NCBI RefSeq assembly: GCF_024611995.1
Contig: NZ_CP102509.1
Coordinates: forward strand, 620,001 to 684,000
DNA: 64,000 nt
Source of the DNA: Streptomyces sp. NBC_00162
Lineage (GTDB): Bacteria; Actinomycetota; Actinomycetes; Streptomycetales; Streptomycetaceae
Direction: 5' to 3'
Shown piece after piece: positions 1 to 9,103 of the stretch. A program made the position numbers and the translations under genes. The notes under the pieces were generated by a model. That model saw only the letters and a list, made by a program, of their open reading frames with translations, ran no database searches and was not told the DNA's origin. How positions within the stretch are numbered: the stretch's first letter is position 1; every line of letters begins with the position of its first letter.

Positions 1-26
1 ACCGAGATCGTGTCTTCGTCCGTCAT
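1..26 (-). CDS. 5' end of a gene leaving the window, fourth ORF of the CHAT operon
   Basis: A minus-strand ATG at 24-26 overlaps the TGA of the CHAT gene (23-25) in an ATGA junction. It is preceded by a strong ribosome binding site, GGGAGGAG on the minus strand at 36-43, nine bases away. Only eight codons are visible (M T D E D T I S), so no function can be read. The tight coupling says it is co-translated with the CHAT protease and is part of the same module. Confidence 0.6.
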
Positions 27-1291
27 TCTGGGGGTCTCCTCCCGGTTGGGTACTCCACACAGATGTCACCGTCGGCATAGGCTACGTAAACGAGCCCAAG
101 TGGGTTCTTGTGTTCGAGGAGCAGGGCTTGCCTACTACGACGCAGCGAGTCGCTGAGTGAGCATCCTTCCAGAAAGCGGTCGTAGAATTCTTTGGAAAAT
201 GCGGCAGCTACCGTGTCGGGTACGGCGGTTTCGGTGCCAATGAATCCGGCATATCCCTGGCTCTGGAAGAATTCCGGAAGTGATGCTCCGGTGAAGACTT
301 CGGTGGCAGCACTGGAACAGGCATTGAGGAAGATGAGTGGGAGGTTCGCCGCGGGAAGTGTCCCTCCGGTGGCCCGGCTCGCTCGGAGGAAAACTGACCG
401 CGCATGAAGATTCATGAGGCGCACGTCGATAAGCGGCGTCTGTTCCCCTCTGAGTCTAATGGTTACATTCGACGGGGACACGACATCGCTATCACAGTGA
501 CAAGAGAAATGCAGCACGTGAGCGCGAAACTCGCCTGGGGGTACTCGTTCACATAGGATCTCTGCGACGATCTCCTCGATGCTGCTGACTCGGCCGGACG
601 GCCAGGGCCCGAGCAGGATCAAGCGCGAGCCATGGCGCTCCATTTCCAGCATCTCCGCTGCTGCTTCCTTCAGCGAGATCTCTTGGAACATGCCGACTCT
701 CAGACCCTCTGCATTGGGGAAGCAACTGACCCAGGAGTGGCCTTTCCAGACCAGGGGTAGGTGTGTCACGGGCGCACCCCTGATGTGGCGTCGAACGTTG
801 GTAGCGTGCCCTATAAATCGTCCGATCGTTTCAGTCAGTGAATCATCGTTGCGGATCGGAGGACGCTCCTGATCGATCCGGAAAATTGGAACCAGTTCAA
901 ACGGAAGGATGGCATCCTTGTCGCAGACGACTTGAATGCATGGTACGCCGACCTCTTGTTCGTCGACGTCCGGCAGAAGTTGTTTCATGGTTTTGAGGAA
1001 CTCTGGCATCTTTGCCCCGAACAGGACGTCCAGGACGCCCAGGCCGACGTCGTAGACCTCAGCCAAGCCTAGTTCGACCTCGCCCCACTCGGGCTTTAGC
1101 TTAAATTTCAGGCTGCGGCGTAGCACGTTCACGGCGTCCTGGAGCCGAATCCGGGCGTCCAGGACCGCGCCTGGTTTCAGTGGAAACCCCGCCTCCACGT
1201 CCTCGCTGCCGATGCTGCGGCGCACGTACAGCATCGGCTCCGGGCCCGAATGGATCTCGATGGCAACGGAAGGTCCTGTGAGAGGATCCAC
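23..1291 (-). CDS. CHAT domain (caspase-like) cysteine protease
   Basis: This 422-residue protein carries a C-terminal CHAT domain of the caspase/gingipain clan. The His box VLHFSCH places the catalytic His at about 265. The Cys box FLNACSS places the nucleophile at about 325. Both are followed by the usual CHAT tail (GTETAVPDTVAAAF, then a basic helix). The N-terminal 200 residues hold a beta-rich stretch and no recognised sensor domain. The start is a GTG two bases after the stop of the upstream gene, and its TGA overlaps the next ATG, so the three genes form one operon. CHAT proteases known in bacteria act as regulated effectors (for example the TPR-CHAT of type III-E CRISPR and proteases next to bacterial gasdermins). 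Its substrate here is unknown; the co-encoded membrane protein is the obvious candidate by context only. Confidence 0.85.
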   Translation of the reverse strand: MDPLTGPSVAIEIHSGPEPMLYVRRSIGSEDVEAGFPLKPGAVLDARIRLQDAVNVLRRSLKFKLKPEWGEVELGLAEVYDVGLGVLDVLFGAKMPEFLKTMKQLLPDVDEQEVGVPCIQVVCDKDAILPFELVPIFRIDQERPPIRNDDSLTETIGRFIGHATNVRRHIRGAPVTHLPLVWKGHSWVSCFPNAEGLRVGMFQEISLKEAAAEMLEMERHGSRLILLGPWPSGRVSSIEEIVAEILCERVPPGEFRAHVLHFSCHCDSDVVSPSNVTIRLRGEQTPLIDVRLMNLHARSVFLRASRATGGTLPAANLPLIFLNACSSAATEVFTGASLPEFFQSQGYAGFIGTETAVPDTVAAAFSKEFYDRFLEGCSLSDSLRRSRQALLLEHKNPLGLVYVAYADGDICVEYPTGRRPPE

Positions 1292-1293
1292 AA

Positions 1294-2058
1294 TTAACCC
1301 TCGGTATTAACGGTGAGACGAAACCTGACAACGTGCACCAACCGGGTGTGCTGGTAGATGGCCACCCAAGCCGGATGCTCACCCCTGTGTGATGAACTGC
1401 GGACCCGAAAGTCCGATGTCACGGTGCCCTGCGATGTCTGGACCTCCACTTCGCGCCGGCTCGGCTGAATGACCAGCGCCTCGGTCTCCGGGATCAAGGC
1501 GAACCGAGCGATGTCCCCCGGTTGCCCAGCGATCGACATCGCCTCCCATCCGAGACCCCCTTCTGGTGCGCCAGCGCTCAACTGCACCCGCAACACGTAG
1601 TCGTTCCCGGGTGTGAGCGCCATGCCGCCTGATTCCGCCTCCACGAACACCCCCTCGGGGGTCTGGAGGGTGACTTGAACGGAACCGGTGAACGCGACGA
1701 TCTCCGGGCCCCGAAGAGACCGTTGGACACTCGCGCCGACCATCGCGGCGATGGAACCTGCCAACTCCATGAACCCCTGGCCGCGAAGAGCCCGGCGAAT
1801 CTTTTCCTGCACCACGTCGCCGACAGACTCGGAGAATTCTGCCCCTGCCTCTTTCAGTCGCTCGTCCAGCAGGCCAGACCACTCTTCCGCGTCTCGAAAG
1901 GACGCCGCCGGCCTCGCTACCGCCTGGGCAAACGCTTGAACCTGCTCATCCACACCTCGTGTCAGCAACTGCTGAGTGCACCCAAAGATCACCGCCCAGG
2001 AAATGATCTGGCTTTGATGATCCAACGCCCCAAAGCCCGGCACGAAGCCACCGGCCAT
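1294..2058 (-). CDS. C-terminal part of the frameshifted CHAT-operon membrane protein
   Basis: This reads as 254 residues from an internal ATG, but it is most likely the second half of the preceding gene. Read upstream of the ATG in the same frame, it continues as SVLGLTLMAGGFVPGFGALD. That directly extends the hydrophobic end of the 2070-2900 product after a minus-one shift at a run of five T (about 2081-2085, minus strand). The segment QIISWAVIFGCTQQLLT forms the last membrane-associated helix. After it come a helical linker and a beta-rich domain of about 130 residues (from TGSVQVTLQTPEG onward). No known domain was recognised. It ends two bases before the CHAT start. If the shift is real in the cell, the whole protein would be about 535 residues. 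Confidence 0.6.
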   Translation of the reverse strand: MAGGFVPGFGALDHQSQIISWAVIFGCTQQLLTRGVDEQVQAFAQAVARPAASFRDAEEWSGLLDERLKEAGAEFSESVGDVVQEKIRRALRGQGFMELAGSIAAMVGASVQRSLRGPEIVAFTGSVQVTLQTPEGVFVEAESGGMALTPGNDYVLRVQLSAGAPEGGLGWEAMSIAGQPGDIARFALIPETEALVIQPSRREVEVQTSQGTVTSDFRVRSSSHRGEHPAWVAIYQHTRLVHVVRFRLTVNTEG

Positions 2059-2069
2059 AAGGGTCAGCC

Positions 2070-2900
2070 CTAGGACGGAAAAAGGGCACCAGTCGGAATT
2101 TTCAGAATCGCGGAGATGATCATCAAATTGAAGGGGACTAGCGTGCCGCGGACTTTGCTGAGTGAGAGGGCCGCGAGTAGGGCGGCGCCTACACCTCCTG
2201 CTAGCTCCACCAGTACGACGTCAGCAGCACGAGGCGCATCGCTGATCGGGCAGACAGAATGAGTCCCCGATTCGAAACACAGATCCAGTGCCCCCGGGTG
2301 CAGCACACCCAGGAGCGTGACGAGGCAGACCAGCAGCGTCATGAGTGAAACTGCGACAAGTAGAACATTACGCATCGCGCGCATGGATCCGTAGCCGTGT
2401 AGGCGCTCTTCGTTGGCTGCACGGAGAGCTCTGAAGGCGATTTCCCGATCAATAGGCAGCTTTTGTCGGCTGCATGCGTGCAGCATTTCATAGAACGCTT
2501 CCCGGCGCGGATCATCGGGTGCAAGATGACTGCGGACCCGGTGAGCGACCTCGGGAATCAGGTACTCGAATCGGTCTTGACTTGCTGCCTCGAGGAGCAT
2601 GATCTCGGCCGCGTCGGAATGCCCGATCACATACTCCTGAGACGCGCCGTTCAGCTTGCGGAGCCACCTTCTCCCTTGGCGATCCGTGATCTCCCGCGTC
2701 GCCTCATCAAGGTGACTCAGCGCTTGCTCAACGAGTTCACGGTCGGGCGTGCCGGATGATGATTCGATGGCTGAGGCCAGCTCCCGCAAGGTGGCGATTC
2801 TCTCGCATGCCGCCCTGCGCCAGATCTGCTTGGTGGCGGGGGCCACGGAGCCACTCGTACGCCCCTGCTGCCGCTTCCCCTTTTCAACGGATTCCGGCAT
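2070..2900 (-). CDS. N-terminal part of the CHAT-operon membrane protein
   Basis: About 276 residues from the ATG at 2900. This start is preferred because a GGGAGTGGG stretch lies upstream and the longer reading frame is low in coding character. Residues 1-165 are helical and charged, with no recognised domain. Then come hydrophobic segments NVLLVAVSLMTLLVCLVTLL, VLVELAGGVGAALLAALSL and TLVPFNLMIISAILKIPTG. The frame ends abruptly in FPS-stop inside what should be a membrane helix. The next ORF supplies the missing continuation in the minus-one frame. This is either a programmed minus-one shift on the T5 run or an indel that inactivates the gene. It is the first gene of the CHAT operon and could be the membrane partner of the protease (inference). 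Confidence 0.65.
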   Translation of the reverse strand: MPESVEKGKRQQGRTSGSVAPATKQIWRRAACERIATLRELASAIESSSGTPDRELVEQALSHLDEATREITDRQGRRWLRKLNGASQEYVIGHSDAAEIMLLEAASQDRFEYLIPEVAHRVRSHLAPDDPRREAFYEMLHACSRQKLPIDREIAFRALRAANEERLHGYGSMRAMRNVLLVAVSLMTLLVCLVTLLGVLHPGALDLCFESGTHSVCPISDAPRAADVVLVELAGGVGAALLAALSLSKVRGTLVPFNLMIISAILKIPTGALFPS

Positions 2901-3124
2901 GCAGTGACCATCCCACTCCCGCAAGGGTTTGGGACCGCACTCTACGACGACACGCCACGATCGGCTGAAGTGCACAACGCCACGCCCGCCGAACGGCCGA
3001 AGCGCACCACCACTTACGAAGCCCGTCGACACCCGTAACGGCAGAATGGGCGGCACGTGCGTCCGAGTGTGAGATGCACCAACCACCCCGAGAGTCTGCG
3101 GTTGTGCGGATCCCCGAGCGTCTA

Positions 3125-3996
3125 GGGCCTTTCCTTCGGATCATCTCGCTGACCAGATGAAGATGGCGGCGAGGTAGACGGTCGCGGTCTTGTCGTATCG
3201 AGTGGCGAGGCCGCGCCATTGCTTGAGCTTGTTGATGCACCGCTCGACGGTGTTGCGCTGCTTGTAGGCCTGGCGGTCGAAGGCCGCCGAGCCGGCCCAG
3301 CCGCTTGCGGTTGGCGGCCTGGCCGGCTGGTTGCGGGATCACCGCCCGGATTCCACGCCGCCGCAAGTGGCCGCGGATCGCACGGGACGAGTAGGCCTTG
3401 TCGGCCAGGACTGCGTCCGGTGTGGTTTTGGGCCGTCCGATCGGCCTGGGCACCCGTAATCGGCCCATGACCTGGGCGAACGCAGGTGCATCACCGGCTT
3501 GGCCGGGCGTGATGACGAATGCGAGTGGTCGGCAGCGGCCGTCCGCGACGAGGTGGATCTTCGTGGTCAGTCCGCCGCGGGAGCGTCCGAGGGCATGGTC
3601 GGAGGGCTCGCCTGCCGGGGCCCCTTTGACGGGCCCCGGCGGCGTGCTGATGCGCGCGGACGATCGTGGAGTCGACCGCGACGACCCAGTCCAAGTCGCC
3701 CTCGGTGTCAGCCTGGGCCAGGAGGGCGGTGAAGGCCTTCTCCCAGGTGCCGTCGGCAGCCCACTTCCGCAGCCGGTTGTGGGCTCCCTTCCACGAGCCG
3801 AAGTGCTCGGGCAGGTCCATCCATGGCGTCCCGGTGCGGTACTTGAAGGCGATCGCGTCGATCACCTGCCGGTGATCACGCCACCGCCCACCCCGCTTCG
3901 GAGTCCGGTCCGGCAGCAACGGCTCGATGCGGGCCCACTGGGCGTCAGTCAACGACACACATCAACCAACGATCCGATGATCTGAAGGAAGCGGCC
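3125..3996 (-). mobile_element. IS5-family insertion sequence (copy a)
   Basis: The element is 872 bp with imperfect inverted ends of about 20 bases: left from 3125 (GGGCCTTTCCTTCGGATCAT), right ending at 3996 (GGCCGCTTCCTTCAGATCAT when reversed). It is flanked by TA at 3123-3124 and 3997-3998, within CTAG, as expected for IS5 elements with YTAR-type targets. It carries one transposase gene in split frames. An IS630 has landed in its right-hand TA duplication. Confidence 0.85.
3141..3958 (-). pseudogene. IS5-family transposase, inactivated
   Basis: The first frame (3958 to about 3600) begins MSLTDAQWARIEPLLPD and includes the DDE aspartate in VVAVDSTIVRAHQHAAGARQ. The second frame resumes with KGAPAGEPSD and carries DAVLADKAYSSRAIRGHLR. 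The first frame change lies at a CAAAGGGG run (about 3625-3632), the normal orfA/orfB junction in this group. A second break at about 3290 removes roughly eight bases, so the conserved end (NTVERCINKLKQWRGLATRY, then IFIWSAR-stop) is in a third frame. That second lesion should destroy activity. Confidence 0.8.
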
Positions 3997-5087
3997 TAGT
4001 GACCTGAGTCAGAGATTCGGTGGCAGTAGGAAGCGACCTTGTCGAGGATTTCGTCGGCTGTCTTCGTCCAAACGAAGGGCCGGGGGTGGTCGTTCCAGTC
4101 GGCGAGCCAGGCCCGGATGTCGCGTTCGAGAGCCTGGACCGAGCGGTGGACTCCACGCTTCAGTTTCTTCTGCGTGAGCTCGGCGAACCACCGCTCGACC
4201 AGGTTCAGCCACGACGCGCTGGTCGGCGTGAAGTGCAGATGGAACCGCGGATGCGCCAGCAGCCACCGCTTGATGTCGGGTGTCTTGTGGGTCGCATAGG
4301 TGTCGAGGATCAGATGGACCTGAAGGTCCTCCGGGACCTCCTTGTCGACCTTGGCCAGGAACTTCTTGAACTCGGCAGCCCGGTGACGGCGGTGGAGTGA
4401 GCCGATCACCTTGCCGGTCGCGACCTCCAGGGCCGCGAAGAGGGTGGTCGTGCCGGCACGGATGTAGTCGTGACTGCGGCGCTCTGGAACACCGGGCATC
4501 ATCGGCAGGACCGGCTGGGACCGGTCCAGAGCCTGGATCTGCGACTTCTCGTCCACGCAGAGGACCAAAGCCTTCTCCGGCGGATCCAGGTAGAGACCGA
4601 CAACGTCGCGGACCTTGTCGATGAACAGCGGATCCGTCGACAGCTTGAACGTCTGCGACCGGTGCGGCGCCAGCGCGAACGCCCGCCAGATCCTCGAGAC
4701 CGTCGACTGCGACATACCCGTCGCCGCGGCCATCGACCGGGTCGACCAGTGCGTCGCGTTCCTCGGCGTCTCCTCCAGCGTTTTCACGATCACCCGCTCG
4801 ACATCCGCGTCAGTGATCTTCCGCGGGACACCCGGCCGCGGCTCGTCACCCAGCCCGTCCAGACCGTGCTCGAGGAAGCGCCGCCGCCAGGTCCGCACCG
4901 TGTCCGGCGCGATCCGCAACCGGCGCGACACCTCCATGACCGAGTGTCCCTCCGCGCACTCCAGCACGATCCGCGACCGCTGAGCCAAAGCCTGGGCCGT
5001 CGTGCGACGACGTAACCAGCCCTCCAAGACAGCACGCTGGGCATCAGTGACCGACAACGGCGGAATCTTCGGACCTGGTCGACTCAT
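3996..5087 (-). CDS. IS630-family transposase (copy a)
   Basis: A single intact frame of 363 residues from ATG 5087 (MSRPGPKIPPLSV). An N-terminal HTH pair (ALAQRSRIVLECAEGHSVME, then APDTVRTWRRRFLEHGLDGL) is followed by the DDE catalytic domain: Asp in LVLCVDEKSQ, Asp in LILDTYATHK, Glu in WLNLVERWFAEL. Its stop TAG is made partly by the TA target, so termination depends on the insertion site. It appears functional. The longer upstream frame to 5351 belongs to flanking DNA. Confidence 0.9.
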   Translation of the reverse strand: MSRPGPKIPPLSVTDAQRAVLEGWLRRRTTAQALAQRSRIVLECAEGHSVMEVSRRLRIAPDTVRTWRRRFLEHGLDGLGDEPRPGVPRKITDADVERVIVKTLEETPRNATHWSTRSMAAATGMSQSTVSRIWRAFALAPHRSQTFKLSTDPLFIDKVRDVVGLYLDPPEKALVLCVDEKSQIQALDRSQPVLPMMPGVPERRSHDYIRAGTTTLFAALEVATGKVIGSLHRRHRAAEFKKFLAKVDKEVPEDLQVHLILDTYATHKTPDIKRWLLAHPRFHLHFTPTSASWLNLVERWFAELTQKKLKRGVHRSVQALERDIRAWLADWNDHPRPFVWTKTADEILDKVASYCHRISDSGH

Positions 5088-5122
5088 ACCCAAACCAACG
5101 ACAAACCTCTGACTCAGGTCAC
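3999..5122 (-). mobile_element. IS630-family insertion sequence (copy a)
   Basis: The element is 1124 bp with perfect 16-base inverted ends: GTGACCTGAGTCAGAG at 3999-4014 and its reverse complement at 5107-5122. It is flanked by TA at 3997-3998 and 5123-5124. The TA used is the duplication left by IS5 copy a, so this element arrived later. Confidence 0.93.
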
Positions 5123-6020
5123 TAGCGGTCCAGCCGGTTGATGCGCCGCGGAGCCAGAACATCCTCGTCCCGAGGCGACGCTCGGCGATCAGCTTGGCGG
5201 CCGCCACCGCTGCCGTCTCATGCCCCTGGCCCTCGACCCTGATCACGTTCTCGTTGTCCATGCCCGGGAGAACCCGGACAGCCCGGAGCCGGTTCGCCCG
5301 TCCAGCCGGGACCACCCGATCGAGCGGCGCCGTCCGGCCAGGCGCGTCCACGCGACTGAAAGCCCCCCATTGACGTGTTCCGAGCCTTCGACACAGATCA
5401 CCGAGCGGTTGGGAAGGTCACTGTCAACACGAACAGTGGTTGACCAAGCCCTGCCAGTGAGCCGGCGACGGGAGCCGAGGCCCAGGCGTATCACACCTCC
5501 GCGCACCCCAACCGATCGCCAGAGCCCACCCTTTGCCGAAGGGCGCTCATAACCTTCGAGCGGAGCTCGCGCCGATGTTCAGGCGGGCACTCCTTCAACC
5601 GTCCGTACCTGGTTTGGTGAGGTTCGAGAACATCCCGAATGAGCTGGTAGAGGGCGGGGTGGCGTCGGACGAGTTCGGCTCGGGCAGAAAGGGTTGCGGC
5701 CTTGAGTACCGGAGTGTCTGGGGAAACAGCTTCCGCGATGGCGATGACATCGGCGACTTGATTGCGCAATTGCTGGTTTTCGTCTGACCGTTGGAGTAGG
5801 ACAGCAAAGAGCGTGCGTCGGGCCATGAGTCTCGAGAGTTCCTCCGCGCTGCCCATGTGAAGCCGCCGCCAGGGAAGCGGGTCAAGGCTGCGGGGCGCGC
5901 TTGCCCTCGCGCTTGGAGCAACCTCGTCCTGGAGTACCCGGAGCTGCCGGCGCCACCGGTGGAGGAGTAGCGGATGGGCGAGGAGGTCATCGCGGTCATT
6001 CTGGCGACCTGCGTCGCTGA

Positions 6021-6918
6021 GAGCTCGTAACAGGATCTTGCTGAGATGTCCTGGTCAGCCGTGACCGGTGTGACGATTCGGCCGTTCGGGATGGTGTGAG
6101 TACTCGGCCGTGGATCGTGGATGACGACTTGTGGGCACTGATCGAGCCGCTGCTGCCGCCCTGGCCGACGAGGTCACCAGGGCCGCGGCCGGTCGCTGAC
6201 CGGCTGTGCCTGCAAGGCATCTTGTACGTCCTCTGCAACGACATCGCCTGGCAACTCCTGCCCCCTGAGCTGGGGTTCGGCTCCGGACAGACCTGCTGGC
6301 GAAGGCTGGAGCGGTGGCAGCAGGCCGGGGTCTTCGACCAGCTGCACCGCATCCTCCTCGCCGAGCTGAACGCGGCCGGCCGCCTCGACTGGTCCAGGGC
6401 ATGCGTGGACGGCTCCCACATCCGCGCGAAAAAGGGGCGCCGACACCGGTCCGTCGCCGGTCGACCGGCGGAAGACGGGCAGCAAACACCATCTGATCTG
6501 CGACGGACGCGGCACCCCGCTCAAAGTCATCACGACCGCGGCGAACGTCAACGACGTCACCCAGACCCTCGCCCTGGTCGACGGCATCCCACCCGTGGCG
6601 GGCCGACCCGGCCGTCCGCGCCGTCGTCCCGAGGCCCTGCTCGGAGACAAGGGCTACGACTCCAACCCCAACCGCGAGGAGCTGCGTAAACGCCGGATCC
6701 TGCCGGTCATCTCCCGCAAGGGAGCCCCGAACATCAAGGGTATGGGCAAGCTCCGCTACGTCGTGGAACAGACCTTCGCCCTGCTCCACCACTTCAAACG
6801 ACTCGCCGTCCGATGGGAACGCCGCACCGAACTCCACGACGCTTTCGTCTCCCTCGCCTGCAGCCTCATCTGCTGGAGACGCCTCAACAAGCCCAGCTCA
6901 TGATCGTGTTACGAGCTC
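6021..6918 (+). mobile_element. IS5-family insertion sequence (copy c)
   Basis: 898 bp, with inverted ends GAGCTCGTAACAGGATC at 6021-6037 and GATCGTGTTACGAGCTC at 6902-6918. It is flanked by a 3-base TGA duplication at 6018-6020 and 6919-6921 (a TNA target). It interrupts the zinc-finger-like gene. Confidence 0.88.
6096..6903 (+). CDS. IS5-family transposase (copy c), two frames
   Basis: The first frame, from ATG 6096 (MSTRPWIVDDDLWALIEPLL), contains the first DDE aspartate in SRACVDGSHIRAKKG. The second frame continues with ADTGPSPVDRRKTGSKHHLI and runs through LLGDKGYDSNPNREELRK to the C-terminal YVVEQTFALLHHFKRLAVRW, ending at 6903. The change of frame falls at AAAAAGGGG (6429-6437), so a fused product needs a ribosomal shift. 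Apart from that junction the sequence is complete and could be active. Confidence 0.85.
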
Positions 6919-6993
6919 TGAGCACACGATGCCGGAAATCGGAATCGTCACATGAGCGCAGCCGTTCGACTTCTGGGGTGACCGGGGCCGTTA

Positions 6994-8137
6994 CTGAGGT
7001 TTTCGGGTTGTCGTCGGGTAGTGACGGTTGATGATCCCTGCGGTATGCCGGTGAGGTGAGGTATCCAGAGGGCGGGGGCCTGACCGCTGAGCGTCGGGCG
7101 TTTCGTGAGGGGATCCGGCTTCAGGCCGGCGTGCGGTTCGCGGCGGGTGAGAAGACCGCGGTCATCGCGAAGGACCTGCGGGTGAGTGTGCGGTCCGTGG
7201 AACGCTGGCGCCGTGCCTGGCGCGAGCGCGGCATGGATGCCTTGCGCTCGACGGGTCCGGCGAACGCCCCGACCGTCACCGATGAACAGTTCGCTGTGCT
7301 CGAGGAGGAACTCGGCAAGGGGCCGTCGGCACACGGCTTCGAAGACGAACGCTGGACCCTGGCCCGGGTCCAGACCCTGATCCGTCGGCATCTTCGGGTG
7401 AGCCTGTCGGTGGCGACGGTGTGGCGGCTGCTGAGACGGCACGGCTGGTCCTGGCAGGCGCCCGCCCGCAGAGCCCTCGAGCGTGACGAGCACGCGGTGG
7501 AGCTGTGGAAGAAGGAGGTGTGGCCGGGGGTAAAAGCCTCGCGGCGGCGTCCGGTGCCTGGATCGTCTTCGAGGACGAAGCCGGCTTCTCGATGACTCCG
7601 CCCCGTGCCCGCACCTGGGGCCGGCGCGGACAGACCCCTGTCATCCGTGTGCGCGGCAGGTCCCGCCGCCGGACCTCGGTCGCCGCGCTGTGCTGCTACA
7701 AACCCGGTGAACACAGCCGTCTCATCCACCGGCCCCGCACTCATCTCCTGCTCAAGGGTGCACGCAAGAGCTTCTCCTGGAAGGACTACCGCGACCTGCT
7801 GGTGCGGGCTCACATCCAGCTCGGCGGCCCGATCGTGGTGGTCTGGGACAATCTCAACACCCACCTGGCCGCGGGGCTGAAACATTACGAGGCCGAGCAC
7901 GACTGGCTCACCACCGTCCGGCTCCCGCCCTATGCACCCGACCTGAACCCCGTCGAGGCCGTCTGGTCACTCGTGCGCAGAGCGATGGCCAACACCGCCT
8001 TCGCCACACCCGACGACCTCGACCGCACACTCCGCCGCGAGTTACACAGAATCCAACTCCGACCCCACTTGGTCGACGGCTGCCTCACGGCCACACATCT
8101 GGCCATCGACCCACCGACCCCACCCTGAAAACCTCAG
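6994..8137 (+). mobile_element. IS630-family insertion sequence (copy b)
   Basis: 1144 bp bounded by inverted ends CTGAGGTTTTCGGGT (6994 onward) and its near copy reversed at about 8123-8137. It is flanked by TA at 6992-6993 and 8138-8139. It interrupts the same gene as IS5 copy c, 73 bases away. Confidence 0.9.
7056..8128 (+). CDS. IS630-family transposase (copy b), two frames
   Basis: The first frame (GTG 7056 to 7595) holds the N-terminal HTH domains (VIAKDLRVSVRSVERWRRAW, then a winged-helix part RVQTLIRRHLRVSLS). The second frame (to 8128) holds the DDE domain: Asp in WIVFEDEAGF, Asp in VVWDNLNTHLA, Glu in PDLNPVEAVWSLV. The frames meet in a minus-one relation at GGGGGTAAAAGCC near 7530, a plausible slippery site. 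If frameshifting does not occur, the gene is dead. Confidence 0.82.
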
Positions 8138-9103
8138 TAGCAACCCCCGATCGAAGGCGCGCGCGATGGTTTCCTCAGGTGATCTCGCTGGGGTAAGGAC
8201 GCTGGGCGATGCGCCGGCTTCCGTAGCGATACGCACGAACAGCTCGTTGAACTCGACGCGAAGGTACTGCGCCAGCCACCGATGGGCCTGTTCACGAGGG
8301 TCGTCGGTCGCCGCACGATGGACAACTTGACCCTGGAGCATGAGGTCCCTGTCGCGCTGCCGCTGCAGCTCGGTCTTGGCTTCCTTGAGCCGACGCCTTA
8401 CCGCGTCGTCCTGCCATCTCCAGTGTTCGACTTGATCATCTTCTCGTCGGCCGCTCAGGCAAAGCTCTTCCCTGCGTAGCTGCAGGCGATGACGCGCGTA
8501 CGTGAGGGCGTCGATGGACGCCCGGATGCGATCGTCACCGTAGAGCAGGTCGGTCAGCCCAGTGCGTTCGGCCCCGCACGCTTCAGCCACTGCCACCTTG
8601 GCGTAGTCGAAGAATGAGAAGGAGATCTGGTCGGCCAGCTCGTGCAGTGGAAGGCGCCAAGGCTCAGGATATGAAGGCCGTAGCGCGCGCAGACCTGGCC
8701 CGGCCAGGCGCGGTGCCGACTGCTGCAGCTCATTGCGTGAGGCTGGTCGAGGTGACGGGGTCACGCCGAAGCGGACATCGAGGTAGCGCAAGGTCCGGCC
8801 ACGGTGCAGAACCGGGATCGGCTTGTTGCGCAGGTCCACGCAGGGTGTCTGCCTGATTGCATCACAGGTGGGGCAGGCAGCCGACCTGACATCTGCTGAC
8901 GTCAGGTACCAAGGCTTCCGGGCGGCGGGCGTACCCGCTGTTTCGAAGGTGCTCACGCCCGCGAGGGTGCCTGCCGCACCACTTGCGGCCCCGCTCCGCG
9001 GCCGTTGCGTACGGCTCTCGGCTGTATCGGCTCGACCAAACACCCAAGCTCCGCACTTACGTACGACCCTGCGGGGCGAGGAGGGTGAAGTTTCAGTCCG
9101 CAA

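Larger units (their letters stand above)
2884..5261 (-). pseudogene. Short ORF upstream of the CHAT operon, interrupted by IS5 and IS630
   Basis: An ATG at 5261 (minus) opens a frame beginning MDNENVIRVEGQGHETAAV that runs 46 codons to the TA at 5123, where an IS630 element begins. Excising the IS630 (3999-5122) and the adjoining IS5 (3125-3996), and keeping one TA, gives an uninterrupted 125-residue frame. That frame ends with TGA at 2884-2886, overlapping the start of the membrane gene by 17 bases. The first 45 residues look protein-like; the restored C-terminal half is Arg/Trp/Cys-rich and less convincing. No family was recognised. It could be the original first gene of the CHAT operon or a chance frame. 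The 5262-5490 stretch upstream holds nothing I can support. Confidence 0.35.
5491..8956 (-). pseudogene. Zinc-finger-like hypothetical gene split by IS5 and IS630
   Basis: Three minus-strand pieces, 8956-8138, 6991-6919 and 6017-5491, join in frame once IS630 copy b (6994-8137, one TA kept) and IS5 copy c (6021-6918, one TGA kept) are removed. The result is 1419 bases, 472 residues, with no internal stop. The likely start is GTG 8956; TTG 9103, directly after the XRE gene, is an alternative. Residues near the N-terminus carry a Cys/His box (CPTCDAIRQTPCVDL, then HRGRTLRY) like the small zinc-binding domains of actinobacterial and phage proteins. The middle and C-terminus are helical and charged (ALTYARHRLQLRREELCL, then LLQRSDENQQLRNQVADVI). 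Function unknown. It lies downstream of and probably co-transcribed with the XRE regulator. The 5491-5856 end alone looks like a small ORF but is its tail. Confidence 0.75.

Noticed and set aside
5491..5856. A stand-alone 121-residue gene
   Set aside because: It is the 3' end of the IS-broken gene; the frame continues upstream into 6017 and across the IS junctions.
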